Part shown: positions 44,023 to 52,317 of the stretch, one piece after another | Numbering within the stretch: position 1 is the stretch's first letter | Layout of the letters: every line of letters starts with the position of its first letter | Assembly: GCA_022828125.1 (NCBI GenBank) | Contig: JAJEJD010000015.1 | Location: forward strand, 83,424-147,423 | Direction of reading: 5' to 3' | DNA from: a bacterium | GTDB lineage: Bacteria; UBA8248 | DNA: 64,000 bases | The notes under the pieces: model-generated | What the model was told of the DNA's origin: nothing | Seen by the model: only the letters and a program-made list of their open reading frames with translations | Database searches by the model: none | Position numbers and translations under genes: made by a program

Positions 44023-46974
44023 TCACGCCCTTGAAATTCTACACAGCAGGCTCTTGAGGTTCGTCTGGTCCGAGCACGGGTCGCGCTGCGCGATGTCCGT
44101 CAGGAAATTCACCGACCGCCAGGGGTGGTAGGGCTGTCGCTCCCCCCAGCCGATGGGAACGTATACCGCGTCCTCCCTTATCCCCGCATTCACCCAGGCC
44201 ATCGCCTCGATGGCGCCGTGCGCGGTCTCCACCCGGACCTTCTCGCCGTCTTCGATTCCCAACGCTTCCGCTTTTCGGGGATGTATCTGGCAATAGAGGT
44301 CGGGCCACATCTCCTGCGCCTGCCAGAAATAATGCGTCCAGCTATGGAAATGCGGCGCTGGCGGGCGGCCCGTTATGAGCGTCGTCTCGAAACCTTGCGC
44401 ACGAAGCGCATCGCCCGGGTTCTTCTCGTCCGCCCGGACGATCCTGGCGGTGCGGGAACCCGTCGGCGCCTTGGAGAAGGGGGAGATGACTTCCAGATCG
44501 TCATCGCCGTGATCAAATTCGAGATACGGCAAGCCCAGGAGATTTTCTTTCTCGCCGTAGAACTCCGGCAGCGCCGAGAGCCCTACTTTCTTGAATTTTT
44601 CCTCCAACGCTTCCGTCCAGAATTCGAGCCGCCCGCTCGGCGTCGGGAAGCGCTTGCCCTCGGGCTGCCCGGTGGCGGTCGTTCCCTCGAGATACAGCGT
44701 CTCCTGCTCGGGGGCGTCCTCGCTCGCGACGGGAAAGCGCACCCACCGGTAGGGAACCGAGTGGAGCCGTTTCTGCGTCACGCCCCTCAGGAAATCGTTG
44801 TCGATGCACATCTCGTCCCAGAACCTGCCCGGGTCCTTGTATTCCTCTTTCATCACGTCGCCGAACCCCAGGCGTCTCCCGAGTTCCGTCCATATCCACC
44901 CGTCGGGCTTCGCCTCTCCCGGCGGGTCGATCATCTTGTCGATCCACACGACTCTCCTGTCGTCGTTCGTGCGGCCCAGCTCTCCTTTCTCGATCCCGCC
45001 CGCCGCGGGCAGCACGTAATCCGCATAGGCTGAGGTCTCGTTCGCGAACAACTCGATGTGGACGATGAGGTCGAGCGCTTTGAATGCCTCACGCGCGTCG
45101 TCCTGGCCCGGCCATTGCGCGAGCGGGTTGTTGCACGTGATGAGACCCTTGATGGGATACGGCTTGCCCTCGCGCATGGCGCTCAGCCAGCCCGCCGGAC
45201 TCCTGCGGACCATGGGCTTTTGAATCTCCGCCCGTCTGTGCTCCGGCGCGTTGGCGGCGATGGGCGGACCCGCCGTCATGTTCACGTAGGCGCCGCCCTT
45301 GCGGCCCCAGTTCCCCGTTATCGCCGCGACGAACATGAACGTCCGGTTGGTCTGCACCGAGTTGGTGTGCTGGTTGAGTCCCCGGCTCCCGAAGATGACG
45401 CAGCCGTTTGCCCCGGCGACGTCTTCAGCCAGCGCGCGAATCTCATCTGCCGGTATGCCCGTCACGCCCTCCGCCCAATCGGGGGTATAGCCTTTTGCGA
45501 TAATGAAATCGCGCCAGCGCTCCCAGCCCAGAACCCATTCGTCGCAGAAACGCGCATCGTGCAGATTTTCAGAAAGAATATGGTGCGCCATGGCGAGGCC
45601 GAGCGCCATATCGGTGCCCGGGCGGATGGCGAGCCATCTGTCCGCCTTGCTCGCCGTGGCGGTGTACCTCGGATCGACCACCACCATCTTCGTCTTGTTC
45701 CTGATGCGCCAGTCGTTCACCTTGCCGAAGTAGACCGGGCGCGTCTCGGCCTGATTGTCCCCGACGTAGAGATACATCCCGGCGCTGCCGATATCCTCCG
45801 GCGTATAGCTGTTCCCGTTGCCGTTGATGCCGTGCGTCACCTCATAGGCGACCACCTTGCCCGCCGCGCAGAACGGGTCCGTTCCCTGCAGGTTGGGCGT
45901 GCCCCACATCTGGCTGAACAGCCGCGCATAGCCTTTCTGCGTAATCAGACCCGTTCGCGTCCCGACGAACATCGCCAGCGCCTCCGAACCCCACTTTTCT
46001 TTCAGGACTTCCAGTTTCGCGGTGATCTCATCGAGCGCCTGCTCCCAACTGATGCGCTCGAACGCATTTTCGCCCCGGCGGCCGACGCGCTTGAGAGGGT
46101 ATTCCAGTCGGTGTTCGTTGTGGTGGAGCTGCAGCGTGAACTGCGCCTTGGGACATATTTTTCCGTCCAGGACGGGGTCCTCGTCATTCCCCGTCACGTT
46201 GATGAGCTTATCGCCCTGGAAATGGAACTTGGCGGTGCAGCAGTTGAAGCAGAAATTACAACCCCCCGGCTCGACGCGGTCCGCTTTGAGCGCGTTTTTG
46301 TCGTGCAGGTAGGGGAAGTCGGGGCCCTTCTCCTGGAAAACGCCGTTCGCTTCGGGTGAATCCACGAACTTGGGCCGATTCGGGCTTTCAGACAAACTTG
46401 AACTTTCCGCCCCGTTCACGCGGCCGTTTTCTCTCGCGATTTTCTCCAGGTATATCGTCTGCGGCTTCAGGAGAAAATGATCGTGATCCCGAAGATGACG
46501 ACCCTCTCCCTCCGCTTTCTCGAGAAGCTCTTCCCTTTCGCCGAACGAGATGGCGTAGCCCGGACAAATCTCGGCGCAGGCGGGCTCCAGATTCTTCTCC
46601 CGTCTGTCGGGGCAAAGGTCGCACTTCACCGAATGATGGCCTTTGGCGTCATAGCCCATCGCGCTGTATGGACACGCCATGACGCATTCCCCGCAACCCG
46701 TGCAAAGCGCTTCGTGCACCTCCACCACACCGGTATCGGGGTCTTTCGTGATCGCCTTGGGATGAACGGGGCAGGCCCTCAGGCAAGCGGGCCGCTCGCA
46801 ATGCTGGCAGGTGAGCGTGAGGAAATCAGGCGCTCCCGTGGAAGCGTCCCCCAGCCAGACCACCTTGTTCCGGTATTCGCCGGGCCCCAGCCTGTGCTCC
46901 TGCTTGCAAGCCGCCTCACAGCTCTTGCAGCCGAAGCAACGCTCCAGATCGATCATCAAGGCCAGCTTGCTCAA
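44023..46974 (-). CDS. fused 4-cluster ferredoxin / molybdopterin oxidoreductase
   Basis: A 983-residue single chain. Residues 1-190 are a PsrB/DmsB-like electron-transfer module with four Cys clusters (the first Cys13, 16, 19, 23; also CQHCERPACLRACP, CTGCGECVMACP). Residues ~235-960 are a DMSO-reductase-family catalytic unit with its own [4Fe-4S] site (Cys239, Cys242, Cys245/246, Cys274), probable Mo ligand Cys369 (TDPFCAAGK) and a C-terminal cofactor domain (ETTLITGRPPAPHFHSWTHY). In most relatives these are separate subunits. No Tat signal is visible, suggesting a cytoplasmic site. Likely partner: the cytochrome b at 47442. The substrate (formate, polysulfide, nitrate or other) is not decided. 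Confidence 0.9.
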   Translation of the reverse strand: MSKLALMIDLERCFGCKSCEAACKQEHRLGPGEYRNKVVWLGDASTGAPDFLTLTCQHCERPACLRACPVHPKAITKDPDTGVVEVHEALCTGCGECVMACPYSAMGYDAKGHHSVKCDLCPDRREKNLEPACAEICPGYAISFGEREELLEKAEGEGRHLRDHDHFLLKPQTIYLEKIARENGRVNGAESSSLSESPNRPKFVDSPEANGVFQEKGPDFPYLHDKNALKADRVEPGGCNFCFNCCTAKFHFQGDKLINVTGNDEDPVLDGKICPKAQFTLQLHHNEHRLEYPLKRVGRRGENAFERISWEQALDEITAKLEVLKEKWGSEALAMFVGTRTGLITQKGYARLFSQMWGTPNLQGTDPFCAAGKVVAYEVTHGINGNGNSYTPEDIGSAGMYLYVGDNQAETRPVYFGKVNDWRIRNKTKMVVVDPRYTATASKADRWLAIRPGTDMALGLAMAHHILSENLHDARFCDEWVLGWERWRDFIIAKGYTPDWAEGVTGIPADEIRALAEDVAGANGCVIFGSRGLNQHTNSVQTNRTFMFVAAITGNWGRKGGAYVNMTAGPPIAANAPEHRRAEIQKPMVRRSPAGWLSAMREGKPYPIKGLITCNNPLAQWPGQDDAREAFKALDLIVHIELFANETSAYADYVLPAAGGIEKGELGRTNDDRRVVWIDKMIDPPGEAKPDGWIWTELGRRLGFGDVMKEEYKDPGRFWDEMCIDNDFLRGVTQKRLHSVPYRWVRFPVASEDAPEQETLYLEGTTATGQPEGKRFPTPSGRLEFWTEALEEKFKKVGLSALPEFYGEKENLLGLPYLEFDHGDDDLEVISPFSKAPTGSRTARIVRADEKNPGDALRAQGFETTLITGRPPAPHFHSWTHYFWQAQEMWPDLYCQIHPRKAEALGIEDGEKVRVETAHGAIEAMAWVNAGIREDAVYVPIGWGERQPYHPWRSVNFLTDIAQRDPCSDQTNLKSLLCRISRA

Positions 46975-47069
46975 GAGTCACTCCTTGAAGGAGGAATGTC
47001 GAAAAGGCCATCCATCTTGCATCAACCACGTTTTATCCGCAGGTGATAACCCACCGAATGAAGGTCGTG

Positions 47070-47099
47070 GTAGGGACAGGCCTCCGTGCCTGTCCCTAC
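47070..47099. repeat. looped REP palindrome (type A variant)
   Basis: GTAGGGACAGGC-CTCCGT-GCCTGTCCCTAC. Followed by a CTTTTTCAACAGCCCC tag at 47127-47142. Confidence 0.82.
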
Positions 47100-47164
47100 A
47101 ACAAACGCAATTCCTCCTGCATCAAACTTTTTCAACAGCCCCATATATGTCTGACCCGACAAAA

Positions 47165-47342
47165 CCAACCCCCCCTACCCCCCCTTGTCAGGGGGGTATG
47201 AAGAACCAAAAACCCCTCCGGCGGCGGGCGTCGTCTTTTTACCCCCTTCGTCAGGAGGGAAAGAAAAAGCAAAGCCCCCTCAGCCCGGCGGGGCGCATCG
47301 TCTTTTTTTACCCCCCTGTTAAGGGGGGGTAGGGGGGGTTGC
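47165..47342. mobile_element. MITE-like element, expanded copy 4
   Basis: Same terminal inverted repeats as 3186-3301 but 178 bp, with an extra internal unit (CCCCTCCGGCGGCGGGCGTC... CCCCCTTCGTCAGGAGGG). The gap 46975-47441 between the cytochrome b and molybdoenzyme genes consists of this element, the REP at 47070 and a tag; there is no gene. Confidence 0.77.
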
Positions 47343-47441
47343 CTTTCCGGTCGAGAGAAGCGTCCTCTTTCGCCGCCCCTACAAAACCAACCTACCCGCC
47401 CCCTCCGCAGGCAGATTCTCTCAACAACCCGCCCGCGCGGG

Positions 47442-48215
47442 CTACCACTTCGTCAGATGCCACCAGTATACCTCTCCACCGCCCGAGACATAACCGGCGA
47501 AAAACGTGACGGTGACGACGTGTCCCAGAATACCGAGAACGAAGAGATACGCCAAAACGATGTGGACCATCCGCCAGTACGCCTGCGCCGTAGATACGCC
47601 TGCGCGGGTGCCCAGCAACCTGTTTTCCCGGCCGATCAACCGGGCGTAGGCGAACGTGAGCGCGGGCCTTGAGAACCAATGCTTGAGCCTGGGGGAAAAG
47701 GTGCCCTCGTCCGCTCCCGGTTCGAGCCTCGATAAAAGGGATTCTTTCTCTTCGATGAGGCGGGCCAGGCGCTCGCGGTCTTCGGAACCGGGCGGGGAGA
47801 AGGATTGCTCCCTCGAGGCGAACGTGGCCGCCATATTTTTCGAGAGGCGGACGCGCGCCCAAACGCCCAGGATCACCAGAAGCAAAAGCGCTGCGAGCAG
47901 CAGCGCCGGCGCATAGCGAAGCAACCCGCCCGAGTGGATCGTCACCAGCACGCCGCCCAGGGTGGCCGTTACGACATGGGCGGAGAACCAACCGAGGGGA
48001 GAGCCGCCGACGCCCGTCCGCTTCGTAACCACGAATACCAGGGACACGCACAGGAGGAGCGTCCCCGCGACGCCGAACAGATACAGCGTCGGGGAACCCG
48101 GCAGATGCCATTCGCGCGATAATTCGTGCTGGAACCCGAAGAAGGTGACCAGAACGACCGCCGCCGCGAAGAGAAGATACGCAAGCAGCCTGTCGCCGAT
48201 ATCGAGTCGTCTCAT
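47442..48215 (-). CDS. membrane protein with di-haem cytochrome b spacing
   Basis: A 257-residue protein with five predicted membrane helices (about residues 9-29, 44-64, 76-97, 101-121, 213-241). His80/His94 and His218/His232 each lie 14 residues apart in one helix, the H-x13-H spacing that holds two b haems in bis-histidyl cytochromes b. A soluble loop (125-210) separates the helix groups. It lies five bases after greA and upstream of the molybdoenzyme, so it may be its quinone-side membrane partner. I do not recognise a named family. Confidence 0.72.
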   Translation of the reverse strand: MRRLDIGDRLLAYLLFAAAVVLVTFFGFQHELSREWHLPGSPTLYLFGVAGTLLLCVSLVFVVTKRTGVGGSPLGWFSAHVVTATLGGVLVTIHSGGLLRYAPALLLAALLLLVILGVWARVRLSKNMAATFASREQSFSPPGSEDRERLARLIEEKESLLSRLEPGADEGTFSPRLKHWFSRPALTFAYARLIGRENRLLGTRAGVSTAQAYWRMVHIVLAYLFVLGILGHVVTVTFFAGYVSGGGEVYWWHLTKW

Positions 48216-48220
48216 GAAAA

Positions 48221-48700
48221 TCAGGGAAATTCGATTTTTTCGACGTCCACGATCTCGAAATTTCTCACGCCGCCGGGCAACTGAACCGCCACCTCATCGC
48301 CCGGTTCTTTCTGCATGAGCCCGCGCGAGAGCGGCGCGCTGAAGGATATGATTCCGTTGGGGAGGTCGCTTTCCTCCTCACCCAGTATCTCGTAGGTAAG
48401 CTCTTCGTTCTTGTCCAGGTCGAAGAGCGTGACTTTTGTGCCGATGGTGACCTTATCACCCGAGATGGGGAGTTCCTCGATGACGCTCGCCTCGCGTATC
48501 TTGTCCATGATCCGGCTCACCTCGTTCTTGAGGTTCCCCTGCAGCTCGATGGCCGCCTCCCACTCGGCGTTCTCGCTCAGATCGCCCAGGCTCGCCGCCT
48601 TGCCGATTTCCTTGGAGACCTCGTGTTTCAGGCGATATTGAATCTGTTCGACCTTCTGCCTCAGCCCTTCGAGGCTCGCTTTGGTGATGTAATACGGCAT
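48221..48700 (-). CDS. greA: transcription elongation factor GreA
   Basis: The 159-residue protein has the N-terminal coiled coil with the acidic tip GDLSENAEWEAA (catalytic DxxEN) and the C-terminal FKBP-like domain (ISFSAPLSRGLMQKEPGDEV). It stimulates transcript cleavage in stalled RNA polymerase. Confidence 0.95.
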   Translation of the reverse strand: MPYYITKASLEGLRQKVEQIQYRLKHEVSKEIGKAASLGDLSENAEWEAAIELQGNLKNEVSRIMDKIREASVIEELPISGDKVTIGTKVTLFDLDKNEELTYEILGEEESDLPNGIISFSAPLSRGLMQKEPGDEVAVQLPGGVRNFEIVDVEKIEFP

Positions 48701-48739
48701 TTCTTCCTCATCCGGCGTTGAAATAATCGAAAACGCGCC

Positions 48740-49657
48740 TCAGGCGCCTTCAGCTATTTGCTCCTTCACATGTTCGCGAAAATCATACCCCGTGTCCTCC
48801 ACGAACGCCTCGATCAGGCGCTTCGTGACGGGCCCCGGAACCGGCGCGCTCGGCTTGAAGCTGTCGATCTCGCTCACCGGCATGGCGCAGATCGCGCTCG
48901 AGGTGATGAAGTACTCCTCCGCCTGCGCCAGGTCGTACGTCGTCATGTCCCTTTCCTCGACGGCGATACCCAGGCGCGCGGCCAGTTCGAAAACCGCGAT
49001 GCGGGTCACCCCCTGCAGGATGTTCCGCTCATGCGGCGTCCAGAGCGCGCCGTCTTTCACCATGAAGAAATTGGCGGACGAATTCTCGGCCACGTTCCCG
49101 CGAACGTCGAGCATCAGGGACAAAGAACCGGATGCAGCGGCGTCGAGCTCCGCCAGGATCTGGTTCATCTTGCTCGTCACCTTGGCTCTGGTCTCGATGC
49201 ACTCGGGCGGATTGCGCCGCGTGGGCGTAATCGCCAGCCGCACGCCGTTCAGATACCGCTCCGCGAAAGAGGCCACGTTCACGGGCCGCCAGAAGATAAA
49301 GACCGAAGCGGGCCCCGCCGCGCCCGCCGCCATGGAGGGATCATCAGCACCGCGCGTCACCCAGTGGCCGACGCGGTACATGGCGCCTTCTTCCAGACGG
49401 CACAGGTTCGACTCCAGGGTGGCCAGCGTCGCCTGCTTCATTTCCTCCTGGCTGAGGCCCACGTCGATACGCACATACTTGAGCGAGCGGTAGATGCGGT
49501 CGAGATGATCGTCGAGCCGGTAGAGCTTGCCCGCGAAACAGGGCGTGACCTCATACACCCCGTCGCCCCAGAGGAAGCCGCGATCGAAGGGCGATATCCT
49601 GGCGCTGTTTTCTTCTATGATCTCACCGTTGAGATAGACGAATCGCTCACCGGGCAT
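48740..49657 (-). CDS. class IV aminotransferase (branched-chain / D-amino acid type)
   Basis: The 305-residue PLP fold-type IV enzyme: VYLNGEIIEENSARISPFDR, GFLWGDGVYE, the lysine-bearing RAKVTSKMNQILAELDA, and the C-terminal ENSSANFFMVKDG and ILQGVTR. This matches IlvE/DAAT/ADCL relatives, which transaminate branched-chain or D-amino acids or lyse aminodeoxychorismate. The subtype is not resolved. It lies 39 bases upstream of greA. Confidence 0.88.
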   Translation of the reverse strand: MPGERFVYLNGEIIEENSARISPFDRGFLWGDGVYEVTPCFAGKLYRLDDHLDRIYRSLKYVRIDVGLSQEEMKQATLATLESNLCRLEEGAMYRVGHWVTRGADDPSMAAGAAGPASVFIFWRPVNVASFAERYLNGVRLAITPTRRNPPECIETRAKVTSKMNQILAELDAAASGSLSLMLDVRGNVAENSSANFFMVKDGALWTPHERNILQGVTRIAVFELAARLGIAVEERDMTTYDLAQAEEYFITSSAICAMPVSEIDSFKPSAPVPGPVTKRLIEAFVEDTGYDFREHVKEQIAEGA

Positions 49658-49821
49658 CGGACGCTCCTCCCATGCGCATCAACAAAGAAAGGCCGGCCCG
49701 GAAACAGGGCACAGCCGCATAGTGAATGAAACATCACCTTCCTTGAACACATCTTATAAAAGAAAACGCCGGAGAGCAAAATCGCTTCGGGAAATTCTGC
49801 GGTCCGTCTTGAAAAGCAAAG

Positions 49822-49872
49822 GCGGGCGGACACACGGTCAGACATATATGTCCGCCACCCCTGTGGTCGCCC
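49822..49872. repeat. degenerate REP type B palindrome
   Basis: GGCGGACACACGG and TATATGTCCGCC form an imperfect inverted repeat, with a trailing CTGTGGTCGCCC. Located in the 222-base gap between the aminotransferase and the repressor-like gene. Confidence 0.55.
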
Positions 49873-49879
49873 ATAAAAT

Positions 49880-50197
49880 CTAACGGACCGCGCGCACTTC
49901 GAGCCTGAGCCCCTCGCGCTCCTGCAGACGAGCGATGACGTCGAAGAGGTTGCGGGCCTGGGGATTGCCACCCGGCCCGAACATGCGCATGAGGCTCTTG
50001 GGTGATTTCCCTGTGAGAGAACCCAGGGTCTCGAAGCCGACCGTCGCGTTGATGAAATCGCGCAGGGCCGCCATGCCGACCTCCACCTCGCCCGAGAGAA
50101 GGCATTCGACGCCTTCTTTCAACAACTCCTCCCGGAAGGCCGGGTCGCGCTGAACCCTTGCCTGAATCGTTTCCCTGAAATCCCGCGTGAGTGGCAT
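49880..50197 (-). CDS. HTH antitoxin-like DNA-binding protein (addiction module antidote family)
   Basis: Start at ATG 50197 with AGGAGAA upstream. The 105-residue protein has a Xre-type helix-turn-helix (TLGSLTGKSPKSLMRMFG, residues 57-74) and the N-terminal RDFRETIQARVQRDPAFREE helix typical of HigA-like antidotes of RelE/HigB toxins. No toxin gene is found next to it, so it may be an orphan regulator. A perfect inverted repeat in its promoter suggests autoregulation. Confidence 0.83.
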   Translation of the reverse strand: MPLTRDFRETIQARVQRDPAFREELLKEGVECLLSGEVEVGMAALRDFINATVGFETLGSLTGKSPKSLMRMFGPGGNPQARNLFDVIARLQEREGLRLEVRAVR

Positions 50198-50241
50198 GGT
50201 CAGTTCTCCTCGTGTATGCGGTATCTCGATCATTCGATAAA

Positions 50242-50268
50242 GGTAACTAATATGTTACCATTTGTCAA
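50242..50268 (-). promoter_or_regulatory. putative promoter and operator of the antitoxin-like gene
   Basis: On the minus strand TTGACA (50268-50263) is followed by the perfect inverted repeat GGTAAC-ATATTA-GTTACC (50259-50242), which overlaps the expected spacer/-10 region. A bound repressor would block RNA polymerase. ATG lies 45 bases further on. Confidence 0.6.
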
Positions 50269-50354
50269 CTTCTCGAGATGCCCCACCGTCGTCATCCCGG
50301 CGGGGCGCCACCTGAATTGCAGGGGACGGTCCCGTGTTTTGTCGGTAAAAGGCA

Positions 50355-50375
50355 GGGCCGCATAATATGCGGCCC
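50355..50375. repeat. 21-nt palindrome (GGGCCGCATA/TATGCGGCCC)
   Basis: A near-perfect palindrome followed by CTAC like the other REPs. The gap 50198-50715 also contains two facing TTTTTCAACAGCCCC tags (50418-50432 and 50440-50456), a CATCCTGAGTAGGCGCGC unit (50468) and MITE copy 5; no gene. Confidence 0.65.
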
Positions 50376-50523
50376 CTACAGAGCGATCTCGTTCAGTTCG
50401 TGAGGGTCGGAGTAGGGTTTTTCAACAGCCCCCTGACAAGGGGGTTGTTGAAAAAACCCTATCCACCTCATCCTGAGTAGGCGCGCAAGCGCCGTATCGA
50501 AGGATGCCCTCTCGCCTTGAAAA

Positions 50524-50660
50524 CCAACCCCCCCTACCCCCCCTTGTCAGGGGGGTATAAAAAAGCAACACCCCGACGAAGGGGGTAAAAGAAAAAAAGT
50601 CCCCCCGACAGGGGGGAACAAAAAAAGACCCCCCTGACAAGGGGGGGTAGGGGGGGTTGC
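50524..50660. mobile_element. MITE-like element, copy 5
   Basis: Complete terminal arms (CCAACCCCCCCTACC ... GGGGTTGC) but a different 137-bp interior with two extra CCCC/GGGG hairpin units. A CTTTTCCAACAACCCC tag follows at 50683-50697. Confidence 0.76.
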
Positions 50661-50715
50661 CTTTATCCCCAGACAAGGGAGACTTTTCCAACAACCCCGA
50701 AGGGGAGAAACTCGC

Positions 50716-52308
50716 TCAATCTTTCCTCCCCCAACCACCTCCGCCGGGTGTTTCCAGGCGTATCCTGTCCCCGCGTTTCGCCGAGAGACGGGCCTTGCCG
50801 GGAAATTCCTGCGTTTCATCCGCCTGGATGAGCGAGTTTCTTCCCTTCATGCCCGGTTCGCCCCCGTTCAGGGGCCAGGGAGGCTTATCCCGCCGCTCCG
50901 TCATGAACGAGACGGTGGCGTCGCCCAGGAGTTCGATCTCGCGGATGATGCCGTCGCCGCCGCGATGCTTCCCCCCGCCCCCGCTGCCCCGGCGGACGGT
51001 GTAGCGGCTCACGCGGAAGGGATAGGCGTGCTCCAATGCTTCGATGGGGGTGTTCAGGGTGTTGGTGAGGTGGGTGTGGATGGCGTCTTCCCCGTCACCC
51101 CAGGGGCCGCCGCCCATGCCGCCGCCCGTGGTCTCATAGTAGGCGTAGGGGCGTCCCTGCCGGGGGCCCGCGCGATGGTCCAGTCCCCCCACCGTGAGGT
51201 TGTTCATCGTGCCGCACGAGGCGGCGGGTATCTTGCCGGGACAGGCTTTCGCCAGCGCGCCGAGTATCACGTCCACCATTCGCTGGCTCGTCTCCACGTT
51301 TCCGCCCGCGACGGCGGCGGGAAACTCGGCGTTCACCACGGTTCCAGAGGGCGCTACGACCTCGATGGGGTCCATGCAGCCTGAGTTGTTCGGAATGTCG
51401 TAGGGCACCAGACAGCGCAGGGCGTAGTAGGCCGCAGTCCTGGCGATGGATTCCACCGCGTTCACGCTGCCTTGGGTCTGCGGCGCGGAGCCGGTGTAAT
51501 CGACGCGCATCTTCGAGCCGCGCACCGTGATCTCCACCCGTATCGGAACAGGGCCGCTGCCGAAGCCGTCGTCGTCCATGTAATCCTCGAATCCATACCG
51601 CCCGTCGGGTATGTCGCGTATCACGGCTTTCGTCAGGCGCTCGGAATATCGTTGCAGCTCGGCCGTGTAGCGCAGCGTCTCGGCCAGGCCGTGGCGCTCG
51701 ATGATCTCCAGTATCCTCCGCTCGCCCACGCGGTTCGCCGCGATTTGCGCCGCGATGTCCCCCCGGCGCTCCTCCGCCGTGCGAACGTTCGCGAGGATGA
51801 GCGCGAAGACGTCTTCCTGCATCTCCCCCGCGCGCACGAGCTTCACCGGCGGAATGACCACGCCGTCCTGGAATATCTCCGTCGTGATGCTCATGGAACC
51901 CGGCGCGATGCCGCCCACGTCGGCATGGTGCGCCCGGTTGGCGACGTAATAGATGAGTTTCTCGCGTCCCCGTTCCGTGCCGTACACGGGCGAGATCATC
52001 GTGATGTCCGGCAGGTGGTTGCCCCCGTGGAAGGGATCGTTTAGCACGACCACGTCGCCCGGATCGAGCGTCATCCGCTCGATGACGTATTCCACCGACA
52101 TCGGCATGGAGCCCAGATGGGCGGGCAGATGCGCCGCCTGCGCCGCCATCCGGCCCTCCGCGTCGAAGACGGCGCACGAATAATCCTTCCGCTCCTTGAT
52201 GTTGGGGGAGAACGAGGAGCGGCAAAGCGCCACGCCCATCTCTTCCGAGGCCGCGAACAAGAGGTTGCGGAAAACTTCCAGGAGTATCGGATCGTAAGTA
52301 TTCGCCAT
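50716..52308 (-). CDS. hyuB: hydantoinase B / oxoprolinase beta-subunit family protein
   Basis: The 530-residue protein shows HyuB hallmarks: DPILLEVFRNLLFAASEEMG, ALCRSSFSPNIKERKDYSCA, VVLNDPFHGGNHLPDITMIS and the glycine-rich YTVRRGSGGGGKHRGGDGI. HyuA-HyuB enzymes use ATP to open N-methylhydantoin, 5-oxoproline or to carboxylate acetophenone-type substrates. It follows hyuA by nine bases; last gene of the operon starting near 58116. Confidence 0.93.
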   Translation of the reverse strand: MANTYDPILLEVFRNLLFAASEEMGVALCRSSFSPNIKERKDYSCAVFDAEGRMAAQAAHLPAHLGSMPMSVEYVIERMTLDPGDVVVLNDPFHGGNHLPDITMISPVYGTERGREKLIYYVANRAHHADVGGIAPGSMSITTEIFQDGVVIPPVKLVRAGEMQEDVFALILANVRTAEERRGDIAAQIAANRVGERRILEIIERHGLAETLRYTAELQRYSERLTKAVIRDIPDGRYGFEDYMDDDGFGSGPVPIRVEITVRGSKMRVDYTGSAPQTQGSVNAVESIARTAAYYALRCLVPYDIPNNSGCMDPIEVVAPSGTVVNAEFPAAVAGGNVETSQRMVDVILGALAKACPGKIPAASCGTMNNLTVGGLDHRAGPRQGRPYAYYETTGGGMGGGPWGDGEDAIHTHLTNTLNTPIEALEHAYPFRVSRYTVRRGSGGGGKHRGGDGIIREIELLGDATVSFMTERRDKPPWPLNGGEPGMKGRNSLIQADETQEFPGKARLSAKRGDRIRLETPGGGGWGRKD

Positions 52309-52317
52309 CGCGCCCTC

